Source: Bremerella cremea (GTDB taxonomy: Bacteria; Planctomycetota; Planctomycetia; Pirellulales; Pirellulaceae). Taken from it: 64,000 bases of DNA. Made by a program: the position numbers and the translations under genes. Below, piece after piece: positions 53,682 through 61,830 of this stretch. The stretch is from contig NZ_QPEX01000046.1 of NCBI RefSeq assembly GCF_003335505.1, positions 124,001 through 188,000 on the forward strand. The letters are read 5' to 3'. Below the pieces are notes generated by a model. It saw nothing but the letters and a program-made list of their open reading frames with translations. It was not told the DNA's origin and did not search any database. The first letter of the stretch is position 1; every line of letters starts with the position of its first letter.

Positions 53682-54428
53682 CTAGTTTGTATAGAGTTCG
53701 GGAAAAACCTCTTCGCAAAGCTGTTGGTTTTTTACGCTGCCCCGGAGTTTATTCGTGAAATCGTGTTTGTAGTTGGCGACGTGTTGTTCGCTAATTTGTA
53801 AGTGGCTAGCCACATCTTTATTGGCCCAGCCCCGCACGAACAACAACTCCACGCATTGAATCTTGCCCCAGTCTCCCCGAGTCTTCCAATTCTCGATCTG
53901 CTGGCGAATCGCCTCGACCAACGCATCTTCCTCTAAAGTGCGTCGCTCGCCACTGCGCACCAAGCTCGAAGCTGGCCGAGCAGGGCCTTCCAATTCCCAC
54001 GTATCGCTGGAAGAACGGCCTGCCCCTGCCGAACTGAGCGGCAACGTAGGGCGTCGTCCTTCGCGACGTAAATGATCGGTTAGCTTATAAGCACAAATTG
54101 CGAAAAGATAGCTCTCTAGCGAACGGCGACCATCGTAATTGGGCAAGCTGTTCAGAAAGCCGATGAAGGTTTCTTGAACCACATCCTCGCTATGGGCGCG
54201 ACGCCGCAGACGACTTTCGACGAAAGCCAAGAGGCGTCCTTCGTAACGGTCGATCAAGTCCTGCCAGGCGTCCTCTTCCCCGTCGCGAATGCGACCGATC
54301 AACAAGGCATCTGTTTCTGAAACGCGTGATAGAGACAAGGTGGTTGCGTTCCTTTCAGGCCGGGATGAATAGGTGGAAAAAACGAACAGGCCAAGTTCGC
54401 CGCCACGGATACAACGAATCCATGGCAA
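53682..54428 (-). CDS. ECF-like RNA polymerase sigma factor
   Basis: A 248-residue sigma factor. Region 2 lies at about 45-115 (DLIDRYEGRLLAFVESRLRR, HSEDVVQETFIGFLN, YLFAICAYKLTDHLRREG) and region 4 at about 175-230 (CVELLFVRGWANKDVASHLQI, EQHVANYKHDF). A Ser/Ala-rich linker separates them. The first 35 residues are unusual for the family. The frame begins with TTG at 54428, 4 nt after a perfect AGGAGG; an ATG in another frame also uses that site and gives a 22-codon ORF that ends inside the gene, so the true start may be an internal TTG/other near residue 31. It starts 12 nt after the 425-residue membrane protein gene. Confidence 0.85.
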   Translation of the reverse strand: MPWIRCIRGGELGLFVFSTYSSRPERNATTLSLSRVSETDALLIGRIRDGEEDAWQDLIDRYEGRLLAFVESRLRRRAHSEDVVQETFIGFLNSLPNYDGRRSLESYLFAICAYKLTDHLRREGRRPTLPLSSAGAGRSSSDTWELEGPARPASSLVRSGERRTLEEDALVEAIRQQIENWKTRGDWGKIQCVELLFVRGWANKDVASHLQISEQHVANYKHDFTNKLRGSVKNQQLCEEVFPELYTN

Positions 54429-54440
54429 GATTCCTCCTAT

Positions 54441-55718
54441 TTATAGCATGGGAAATGCCTTAACGAAAATCACGCCTGCCACCAAAAGCCCTCCCAATGC
54501 GACGACCGTACCGGCTGAGACCAACCAGGGCGAAACCTTACTTCCCTCGCTGGTCAGCGACATGCCGATGTAGAAAATCGACAAGAGACCTAACAGGGCG
54601 AAAAAACCTGCCCCAATGTAAACCACTCGACTCACTTGTTGCTGAGCATGCCACAGCTCGTTCAACTTCTGCTGCAAGGGAATGTCGAACTTGAGCAGCG
54701 AATGCCACTGCTGCATGGGCCCGACCGAAGCGTTCAACTGCTCGTGGTACGTCTCGACAACGACCGACTCCTGCAAGTCATCAAGCCGCGATCCCAACAT
54801 CTCGGGGGCACGGGAATTATCGAGGTATTCACCGGCGAACTGCCGCAAAGCAATCCGAGTCTCGTTTTGCAGCATCTTACGACAATCCATCCCCCGCTCA
54901 AAAGGCCCGGAGCTAACCGCCACAAGATACGTGCCGTCGTCTTCCCACTGCGGCTCTTGTTCAACCCAGGCAGGACGGCCAGGAGGGATGATGCTCGGGG
55001 CCTCTTCAGTCGATTCCATCGGCGAGTAAGCTTCTTCCACTAAGTCAAACGACGGGTGAGACTCTTCGGTTGCCTCTTCTTCGGCTGAACTAGCTGCTGG
55101 CATGCCGTAGAGCTGCTCCTGCATCCGACTCATGGCCTGGTCGCGGAGCTTGCGAATTTCCTCGTGAGGATCGGTCGAAGCATACCCTCCTTGAAAGCCT
55201 GATCCATAAGGACCAAAGGGGCGTGAAAAATGAGGAGGCCGCATATCAGGAAACGGATAGTCAGGGGCCGCACTAAGGGTTCGCGCTGGCGTCCCAGGAG
55301 CAGTTGGCTCCGCCGGAGTCTTAGTCGCCTCCTCGGTAGCGTCCTGAAGCTCAGTTGTCTCGGGCTTTGGCCCTGGCGGTGTTGTTGCCCCTTGCTTTAG
55401 ATTTTCCGAGGTCGATTCCTTATCGAGCGGTATCTGCCGTATCGGCATTGCACGGGTATCAAGCGTTTCTTCGGCAACTTGAGTGACCGACGAAGGAATC
55501 ACTTCCGTCGTGCGATAACCAAGGATCGTGAAGAGCCCACCTCCCACCACGACCAGCCCCAGTAGCGCAATGGCACCAACCCCTAAGAGGATGCGTCCCC
55601 CTTTAGTTGCTACCAGAATCAAGCCTACCACCATCGCGATCAGCGCAGCCAAGCCCAGCATGCCTAAGACCGCGACCAGGAGAATTCCGAAGGCCATATT
55701 GGGTTCGCTGTGGACCAT
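54441..55718 (-). CDS. Four-helix membrane protein of unknown function
   Basis: A 425-residue protein. Two helices lie near 9-36 and 43-65, and two at about 345-370 and 383-415. The centre is a long low-complexity stretch of Thr/Pro/Glu (about 90-240, with a PHFSRPFGPYGSGFQGGY patch), then a folded segment (TYLVAVSSGPFERGMDCRKML, NSRAPEMLGSRLDDLQES). The two termini probably anchor it and expose the middle outside. ATG 55697 (residue 8) is an alternative start. It lies between the kinase and the sigma gene, so it may be a sensor or effector of that module. Confidence 0.65.
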   Translation of the reverse strand: MVHSEPNMAFGILLVAVLGMLGLAALIAMVVGLILVATKGGRILLGVGAIALLGLVVVGGGLFTILGYRTTEVIPSSVTQVAEETLDTRAMPIRQIPLDKESTSENLKQGATTPPGPKPETTELQDATEEATKTPAEPTAPGTPARTLSAAPDYPFPDMRPPHFSRPFGPYGSGFQGGYASTDPHEEIRKLRDQAMSRMQEQLYGMPAASSAEEEATEESHPSFDLVEEAYSPMESTEEAPSIIPPGRPAWVEQEPQWEDDGTYLVAVSSGPFERGMDCRKMLQNETRIALRQFAGEYLDNSRAPEMLGSRLDDLQESVVVETYHEQLNASVGPMQQWHSLLKFDIPLQQKLNELWHAQQQVSRVVYIGAGFFALLGLLSIFYIGMSLTSEGSKVSPWLVSAGTVVALGGLLVAGVIFVKAFPML

Positions 55719-55769
55719 GGTTTTCTTATTTCCTCACAAAGGACGTCAGCCGTACCGTTGATTGCTAAT

Positions 55770-55886
55770 TTATCGCCTTCCGCGGGAAGCAATCGCTACC
55801 ACGGCGACCGTCACCACTAAGAAGACGATTCCCAAGATCGCCGCGCCGCCTAATAACATCATCCAACTCATGGGTGAAGCCCCCAT
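55770..55886 (-). CDS. 38-residue single-helix membrane protein
   Basis: MGASPMSWMMLLGGAAILGI leads into a long hydrophobic helix (VFLVVTVAVVAIA) and ends SRGRR. The charge pattern gives a cytoplasmic C-terminus. It is wedged between the kinase gene (27 nt upstream) and the 425-residue membrane protein gene (51 nt downstream), in the same direction and with operon-like gaps. The ribosome site is weak. Too short for most gene finders, it is supported by composition and spacing. Its role is unknown, perhaps regulating the neighbouring membrane proteins. Confidence 0.55.
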   Translation of the reverse strand: MGASPMSWMMLLGGAAILGIVFLVVTVAVVAIASRGRR

Positions 55887-55913
55887 ATTCTTAACTTTCT
55901 TATTGAGTTGTCT

Positions 55914-57986
55914 CTACGAACGAACGTTCGAAACCGTGGTTTCTTTCAGTTCTTGTTCGTACTTACGACGCTCTTGATCGCGACGTTCTTGGTTAAGCCA
56001 AGGGGAAGCGAACTGAACCGTCGTGGCAATGGCCCCAATCAGCATCACGCCGCACGGCTGCACGAACGGCCAAAAGATCGACAACACGGCCGCCCAGGCG
56101 ACATAAACGCCGATGGTGGCAGGGCTGAGCCAGTTACTTCGCAGCGGATCGGCCAGTTTCCACCAGCACGGCACCAGGAACGACAACCCAAAGAAGAGCA
56201 TCATCCCCCCGACCGTAGCCGGCTCGCCCAATGTGAACCAGCCTCCTGCTACGCTCTCTGCCGGTAACGGATGTGGGAACATCATCAGCGACGCGCCCCA
56301 GGTCAGCATGCCGATCGAGGCCCCCAGTATGGCCATAATCAGCCGACGCCGGGCATGCTCGCCACCTCGGTTTTCCCAGAACTTGGCCGTGACGATCACC
56401 GTCCACGAGGCCAATACGGTGACACCGGTGAAGAAGACAAACGAAGGACCAAACGTCAGGATGGCCGAACGGGTGAGGGCTTTTTCGCCGACGGTAATCA
56501 GCAACAACACGAACGAAACCACCACTGCCGTTAGCCCGCTGGCAATCAGCGAACCGAGCAGTTCGTGCATCCGTTGTCGAACCGTGCGAGTCGCTAACGC
56601 GGCCCGCTCACGGTCTTTTCGTTTCGGCTTCCACGCGCCTTGCTCGGCGGCGCGGTGCTTACGCTTCATCGCTTGGGGATGATAACGACCACTTCTCGTT
56701 TGTGGGTAGCTACTTCCACTTGGTGTTTCCTGAAACGAGTTCATGAGCAAACGTACAAACAAGTACGCCAGGTAGAACACGCCCAAGATCACACCGATCG
56801 GCACGATGTAGTGCAAATTGGTGAGGATACCGAATGCGACCGCCACCAGGACGACGATCTTCACCGGCATGCTGGTCGCGTTATGATTCCACCACCGCAT
56901 GAATCGCTGCTGGGCACCACCCACGGCCTGGGCGATCGGTTCGTCGTCGAAAGCTCCCTTGTTGATCGGCTGCAGGTCGTCGCCAAATCCTGGCTGGTAG
57001 GTTGCTTGGGGCTGCGGACGAGGCTCTGGCGGCGGTGTCGGCCGAGGGGCAGGACTGGGCGATTCGACCGGACGGCGGCTATCGAGCGTCGCCACGAAAC
57101 CCGTTGTCTCTTTCAAGCCCAACTGCTGTAGCATCTCTTCGGCGGAACTGGTTCGTTTCTCCGGATCTTTCTCCAGCGCGGACGAGACGACCGAGCGAAA
57201 CGGCTCGCCCAAGTTTCCCAGATCTGGGCTGGCCGTCAGGTGCTTCATGATGATCTCTTGGCTGCTTTCCCCTTCAAAAGGAACGCGACCGGTGAGCATC
57301 TCGAATAGAATGATCCCTAGGGCGTAGACATCGATCTCGCGACCATAGCGTCCTTTGCCGATCTCTGGGGCCATGTAATGAAACGTGCCGACGCTCTCGG
57401 TTTGTCCACTGCGGCGGCTGACCGAGATAAACTTCGAGAGACCATAGTCGCCAATCTTGACGGTCCCTTGGTCGTTGAAGATGTTGCCTGGTTTCAGGTC
57501 GCGGTGAACAATACCATGGTCATGTAGATAGTTGACGGCGGATGCAATCGCTTTAAACCACGCCAACGCTTCGTCCTGTGGCATCCCGTTCGGGTTGCGT
57601 TCGACCACATCTTGCAGGCAATCGCCATGGACGAACTCCATGACAATCCAGCCTTCTCCTTCGCTGTCGTAGCGAATATCGAACAACGAAACCAAGTGCG
57701 GGTGCTTCAAGTTCAAGCAATGTTTGGCGCCCCGCATTTCGATATCCAGATTACGCTGGATATGCTTCAGTGCAACCTCTTTGCCCGCGTCGGTGGTTGC
57801 ATAATACACTTCGCCAAAACCACCAGCCCCAACTCCTCGCTTGATGGTGTAGCCATCTAACGGAGTGGATCCGGTTTTGTAAGTAAACCGCATGGGGCTT
57901 TCTTTCGGTTTGGCTAGTTTCGCAGGGCCGACTTCTTCGTCCTCCGGATTGTTATCCGGAGATATGGCGGCTGCCGACTGGTTCAT
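55914..57986 (-). CDS. Eukaryotic-type Ser/Thr protein kinase with membrane tail
   Basis: A 690-residue kinase. The catalytic domain spans about 45-300: Gly-rich loop GVGAGGFGEVYY (51-62), K74 in VALKH, HRDLKPGN (161-168) and DYG (180-182) where most kinases have DFG; the APE motif is MAPEIGKG. A Pro-rich linker follows (about 315-350), then two helices near 375-415, and after a basic region four or more helices (about 485-665). The domain outside the membrane is small, so it senses perhaps within the membrane. It heads the operon that continues to the 38-residue protein; an FHA protein gene precedes by 112 nt. Confidence 0.93.
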   Translation of the reverse strand: MNQSAAAISPDNNPEDEEVGPAKLAKPKESPMRFTYKTGSTPLDGYTIKRGVGAGGFGEVYYATTDAGKEVALKHIQRNLDIEMRGAKHCLNLKHPHLVSLFDIRYDSEGEGWIVMEFVHGDCLQDVVERNPNGMPQDEALAWFKAIASAVNYLHDHGIVHRDLKPGNIFNDQGTVKIGDYGLSKFISVSRRSGQTESVGTFHYMAPEIGKGRYGREIDVYALGIILFEMLTGRVPFEGESSQEIIMKHLTASPDLGNLGEPFRSVVSSALEKDPEKRTSSAEEMLQQLGLKETTGFVATLDSRRPVESPSPAPRPTPPPEPRPQPQATYQPGFGDDLQPINKGAFDDEPIAQAVGGAQQRFMRWWNHNATSMPVKIVVLVAVAFGILTNLHYIVPIGVILGVFYLAYLFVRLLMNSFQETPSGSSYPQTRSGRYHPQAMKRKHRAAEQGAWKPKRKDRERAALATRTVRQRMHELLGSLIASGLTAVVVSFVLLLITVGEKALTRSAILTFGPSFVFFTGVTVLASWTVIVTAKFWENRGGEHARRRLIMAILGASIGMLTWGASLMMFPHPLPAESVAGGWFTLGEPATVGGMMLFFGLSFLVPCWWKLADPLRSNWLSPATIGVYVAWAAVLSIFWPFVQPCGVMLIGAIATTVQFASPWLNQERRDQERRKYEQELKETTVSNVRS

Positions 57987-58098
57987 GGTCTAGTCCCTGG
58001 CCAACAAATAAATGAGATACATCTTTCTTTCTCTTCTCTTGTCTCCACTTCCCTTCCATTGAAAGGGAAAAGGAGACCAGAGCCGAGCGGTCGCACGG

Positions 58099-58731
58099 TC
58101 AGGCCCGGCTAATCGGTTCCAGGCAAAACGAAACCTCTTCTCCTTGCACGGTCTCTCCTATTTTGATCGCGGAAGCAGGCTGGGTCGAATCGCTTTGAAA
58201 AAGGGGCGTCTTCGACCGTAATTGCAGCTTGTCTCCATTCCGAAATATAACGACGTCGCGTTGCCACTGAGGGCAAACAATATGGTTGTTCGCTTTCGGT
58301 CCCAACAACAGCGAGTCGGCCAGCATCACCACGCCATCGCAGGCCGGCTCTGTCCGATGGCGACTGATAATGCGTAACACGGCTGACGTGCTCAGCGGAT
58401 GAGGCTGCGTGAACTGTATCCGCACGCCTCGCCCGAATGTCATCACGTCGCGATGCTTGAGCATCGTCGGTCGCTCGACCGGCAAATCGTTGACCCTGGC
58501 ATCGGCGAAAGGTTCGAGAATGTACTCGTCCCCACTTCGCCGGACAGCAGCGTGGCGTCGGCTGATATCGCCCATAATGGGAATATCGACTTGGGCTGAT
58601 GCCATCGCCTGGCCAATGTTAGCGCGGTCAGCGAGAAGAAGCATATAGCCTCCGACACCATCGATCCACATTTGCAGGCGATCGCTCACATTCTCTCTTC
58701 TATTCGCGAAATTTGGCTCGACTACAGACAT
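58099..58731 (-). CDS. FHA-domain protein
   Basis: A 210-residue soluble protein. The ATG at 58731 is preferred because the longer frame would start within the structured leader. The FHA domain covers about 20-110, with the phosphothreonine-binding motif in DIPIMGDISRRHAAVRR, a loop N (NDLPVERPTML) and a GRGVRIQF strand. The second half repeats a similar fold in degenerate form (LLLGPKANNHIVCPQWQRDVV). FHA proteins read Thr phosphorylation and typically pair with the adjacent kinase. It is the first gene of the run leading to the sigma factor. Confidence 0.88.
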   Translation of the reverse strand: MSVVEPNFANRRENVSDRLQMWIDGVGGYMLLLADRANIGQAMASAQVDIPIMGDISRRHAAVRRSGDEYILEPFADARVNDLPVERPTMLKHRDVMTFGRGVRIQFTQPHPLSTSAVLRIISRHRTEPACDGVVMLADSLLLGPKANNHIVCPQWQRDVVIFRNGDKLQLRSKTPLFQSDSTQPASAIKIGETVQGEEVSFCLEPISRA

Positions 58732-58805
58732 TTCACTTTGCTCGTGCTCTCGCTGCCCAAGTTTACCACACAAGCCCCGGTTCCTCTTGCTATTCGCTGT
58801 CGAAC

Positions 58806-58886
58806 GCAAAATCTTGCCCCGCGCGTGCCAAGATGGCTGACGTTTATTCCAAACGCAGCCATCTCAGCGATCGCTTGAGATTTTGC
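58806..58886. promoter_or_regulatory. Nested inverted-repeat element upstream of the FHA-kinase operon
   Basis: An outer 9-bp repeat, GCAAAATCT (58806-58814) with AGATTTTGC (58878-58886), encloses a 14-bp hairpin with one bulged A (AGATGGCTG-a-CGTTT with AAACG-CAGCCATCT, 58831-58864, loop ATTCC) and a 10-bp palindrome AGCGATCGCT (58866-58875). No U-tract follows on either strand. It may be a 5' leader structure, a multi-site operator, or a terminator relic of the 58961 gene. Confidence 0.55.
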
Positions 58887-58960
58887 CAGGGTCTATCCGT
58901 GCCCTTGCAGCCTGAAAGGATCGATTCGTTGATCAGGATCGATTCAGGCCCACCAAGTCA

Positions 58961-59818
58961 CTAGTCCAGCAGCGTCAACGTGTTCCGACTGCTCAGCTTT
59001 TCGGCGGCTTGGGTGTCGATTTCGACGAACTGCTGTTCCTCCTCTTCGTCGACCTCCAATCCGAAGTAGCTGGCCACTTCGTCACCGATGTCGGTGTGTG
59101 TTGGCTCGTCCAAGGGGATCTCACCGGCCAGTTCCCCATCGACATCGACCATCCGTTCGGCCACATCAATGCGGGTGCGGATGTCATCAATCAGACGTTT
59201 GGTCTTCGACAATTGGCTGTCATCGAAGGCAAACTTGCTCGAGGTCTGAGCGACTTCCACCATCTTCTGGCGAGCTTCCAGATTTTCGACGTCCACTTCC
59301 AACTGACGACGTGCGGTCAGCATGCCGTCGAGCTTAGCACGTGCCGCTTCCAACCCCTGTTGGCGAGCCCGAAGAATGCTCTCCAACTTCACACGGGTAG
59401 CATCTTGCGTCTTAAAACGCTCGAAACGCCCAGCTAGGTCGGTTTGCACGGCACTACGCGAGTATTCGTGCCCGGCGTAGGTGAAATAGGTGCTGCCTGA
59501 ATCGAGATCGCTCTTCAACCGCACGATGTCGGTCTTGCTCGAAGCTAGTTTCTTTTCTAAATCGCCCACACGCGATTGCAGCTTTTCGACTTCCACTTCC
59601 TCTTTCGCAATCAAATGCATGTTGCGACGAATCTCAGGCGTAAGATCGGTAATCATCTTACGAGCGCGATCCAGCTCGAATTCAACCGGAACGCTATTTT
59701 TGACGTTGTCTCCCAGGCGACTTGCTGTCGTCGAGATGTAGCTGTATGCATCGGTGCCAAACACCAATCCTGCCAGCACGGCGGCACCAATCCCTGTGCA
59801 TGCGATTTTTCTGATCAT
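58961..59818 (-). CDS. Exported/anchored coiled-coil protein
   Basis: A 285-residue protein. The ATG at 59818 has AGGG 8 nt upstream and opens a hydrophobic N-terminal segment (MIRKIACTGIGAAVLAGLVF); the longer frame begins 42 residues earlier with no such signal. Residues about 45-215 are long helical heptads (LIAKEEVEVEKLQSRVGDLEKK, ARQQGLEAARAKLDGML, TARRQLEVDVENLEARQKMV). The tail is acidic (VDEEEEQQFVEID). A coiled-coil spacer in the periplasm or inner membrane is likely; no partner is evident. It is followed by the leader region of the FHA operon. Confidence 0.7.
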   Translation of the reverse strand: MIRKIACTGIGAAVLAGLVFGTDAYSYISTTASRLGDNVKNSVPVEFELDRARKMITDLTPEIRRNMHLIAKEEVEVEKLQSRVGDLEKKLASSKTDIVRLKSDLDSGSTYFTYAGHEYSRSAVQTDLAGRFERFKTQDATRVKLESILRARQQGLEAARAKLDGMLTARRQLEVDVENLEARQKMVEVAQTSSKFAFDDSQLSKTKRLIDDIRTRIDVAERMVDVDGELAGEIPLDEPTHTDIGDEVASYFGLEVDEEEEQQFVEIDTQAAEKLSSRNTLTLLD

Positions 59819-60417
59819 TGACTCAACCCTCATCAAAAACGGAATGACCCTCGTACTCTTCCTGCCCGGCATTGACTTCCGGATCGTAAATCCCCGCCTG
59901 GCCGAGCGGATAACTTGCAGGCATAAAGAGGACTTCGTTGCCAATTTGCCGATCTTTGGATTTTTTTCCCGTTTTTTGGCATGCTGTCAGTCAGACGCAT
60001 GTCGAGAGCAGAAATAGCACGATTTTCAACTTTTCATTTTTCAGCCCCATCGGGGTAGTCCATCGCAAGAAGGAACTTCAACTTCCCTTAATCAGGTCAG
60101 AACGTTACTGTTCTTAACTGCTAACAGGCGTTTCTCAAAAGACAGTTAGGATGGCAGATCGTTGACAAAAGTGATGCTGAAAATGGCAGCTGTTGCCTGA
60201 AGACCACACAACAGCCCTCGCGGCGAGCCGCAATCCGTTTGAATCTGTTTTTTTACAACTGCTTGGTAAATTTCATCTTAAGAAAGATTCGCGACGCCCC
60301 ACCAAGAATTTATGCGAACTTGGCACCACGGTTGCGGTGTCATAGTGTGACCAGAACCGTCCACCACTCGAGTTGACTCGCAATGTGCGAGAACTCGCTC
60401 GGATAGGAGAATATTCA
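59819..60417. other. Gene-free region upstream of two divergent genes
   Basis: About 600 nt, A/T-rich in places (for example around 59960-59980). It includes the promoter of the 67-residue gene at 60320-60348. No certain promoter for the coiled-coil gene was found, and no ORF worth reporting. Confidence 0.5.
60320..60348 (+). promoter_or_regulatory. Promoter of the 67-residue protein gene
   Basis: TTGGCA (60320-60325), a 17-nt spacer and TAGTGT (60343-60348). The leader to the ATG at 60418 is about 63 nt. The GAACTT overlapping the -35 also resembles an ECF-type element, though its spacing to TCATA is slightly long. Confidence 0.45.
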
Positions 60418-60621
60418 ATGGATCACTCGACGCCATTCAAGCTGGTTCACGAACCATCGAAGACCCCTCGCGGTAACTTTGTGGTTTACCAGCAGCTCCC
60501 CGAAGATTCGCTTGCCGCGTTGTCAGATTGGATGGACCACGCCCTAGATACCCTGGTAGAAGAGAACGCGGACTTTGTTTCGCCGAACTCCTCTCGTAAA
60601 GACTTGGTCAGTAATCGCTAA
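60418..60621 (+). CDS. 67-residue hypothetical protein
   Basis: A small soluble protein starting at the ATG with an AGGAG 8 nt upstream. MDHSTPFKLVHEPSKTPRGN leads to a helix of mainly acidic and hydrophobic residues (SLAALSDWMDHALDTLVEE), and a basic end (SSRKDLVSNR). No family recognised. It has its own promoter and is followed by a hairpin 12 nt after the stop, so it looks like a free-standing transcription unit between two divergent or convergent genes. Confidence 0.65.
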   Translation: MDHSTPFKLVHEPSKTPRGNFVVYQQLPEDSLAALSDWMDHALDTLVEENADFVSPNSSRKDLVSNR

Positions 60622-60633
60622 AGACAGAAAATG

Positions 60634-60660
60634 GCCGACCGTCGTTTCCAGGCGGTCGGC
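60634..60660. terminator. Hairpin after the 67-residue gene
   Basis: GCCGACCG and CGGTCGGC form a perfect 8-bp stem with an 11-nt loop, 12 nt after the stop at 60621. There is no U-tract, so efficiency is uncertain; it would also lie downstream of the convergent EamA gene. Confidence 0.45.
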
Positions 60661-60700
60661 ATGACTGCCAATGCAATATCGCTTGACAGTGCCACTTCAA

Positions 60701-61729
60701 CTAGGAAGTCTCTAATTCCACAGGCGAATTCGTCCGTGGCGAACTTTCAGTTTCTCCGTCATGCGTGTTCTTTGCGTGCCGATCGTTTTCGCCTGAGCGA
60801 GGCTTATCTCTAAGGCCCATCAGCACGACGCCAAGCACGGTCAATGCGACACCGATCTTCAGATTGATGCTATCGGCCTCATGAAAGAGGTACACCCCAG
60901 CTAAAGCTGAAAGCGGGTTTTGCAGCGAGTTGGCCGCATTTCCCACGATGACCGGTGCGTAGCGAAACGAGAGCGTCAACGCGACGAAAGCACCCGCATT
61001 TAGCAGTCCAGCCACCAGCAGCACACCATATTGAGGCCAAGTGGTCTGGGCGATTTTCTCGACGCCGGCAGTGATTAGGCTAAGTGGCCCCAAAATGATC
61101 ATCCCAATGGCACAGATCAAAGCAGTCGTCATGAACATGCTGGCTTCCCGCGAGACGCCTCGGCGAATCGCAATACTCAAAAAGGCGTAAGAAACGCCCG
61201 ACGAGATCGGAGCCAAAATCCCCACGGCGGTCAGCCACCACCTCGATTTCTCGTCGACGACCGACTGAACCGCACCGCCGCCAGCCATGCTTAAGACCAC
61301 CAGCGCCAGCACCAACGAGCCGGTTCCCCAAGTCTGCCAGCGGGTGAGATGCTCCTGCAAAAACCACTTGCTAATAAACACTCCCACGACGATCATCCCT
61401 CCTAAGCAAAGGGGGACACTCATCGCCACGCCGATCACACCAAAGCTCCACTGCAGCAGGGCATTGCCCAGCAGTTGGCTAGAAATTGCTGCCGCGATTA
61501 AGATTCCGACAGAGGAAGCACTCGGCAGGGCGGCTCGGCGGGTAACAACCTGCCAGATGGCAATCGGCCCGAACAGCGTGACCGTGGGAATCGCTTTGAA
61601 AAACGAAACCCAAATCGGGTCCAAACCTGTCAGCGATCGCAAGCAGATGTTGGTCAACGAATAACCAATCGCCGCCAACACGCCGCAAATCATACCCAAC
61701 CAAAGATTGGGAGCATTTCTTTCTGACAT
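60701..61729 (-). CDS. EamA/DMT superfamily permease
   Basis: A 342-residue inner-membrane protein of the drug/metabolite transporter superfamily with ten helices in two EamA halves (about 5-135 and 155-305: LGMICGVLAAIGYSLTNI, and SSGVSYAFLSIAI). The ATG at 61729 is preferred because GGAA lies 4 nt upstream; an upstream in-frame ATG would have AGGGGA too close. The C-terminal tail is polar and Ser/Thr-rich. Substrates of this family range from amino acids to nucleotide sugars; none can be assigned here. Confidence 0.85.
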   Translation of the reverse strand: MSERNAPNLWLGMICGVLAAIGYSLTNICLRSLTGLDPIWVSFFKAIPTVTLFGPIAIWQVVTRRAALPSASSVGILIAAAISSQLLGNALLQWSFGVIGVAMSVPLCLGGMIVVGVFISKWFLQEHLTRWQTWGTGSLVLALVVLSMAGGGAVQSVVDEKSRWWLTAVGILAPISSGVSYAFLSIAIRRGVSREASMFMTTALICAIGMIILGPLSLITAGVEKIAQTTWPQYGVLLVAGLLNAGAFVALTLSFRYAPVIVGNAANSLQNPLSALAGVYLFHEADSINLKIGVALTVLGVVLMGLRDKPRSGENDRHAKNTHDGETESSPRTNSPVELETS

Positions 61730-61830
61730 AAAGTTCCGCTGAAATCGCTCGCAGACCAAAGAACGTGTGGTCGACATTCCCCTGTCAACGGTCTATTCTT
61801 TCGAGGGTCAAGGGACTTGGAAATTAGGCC

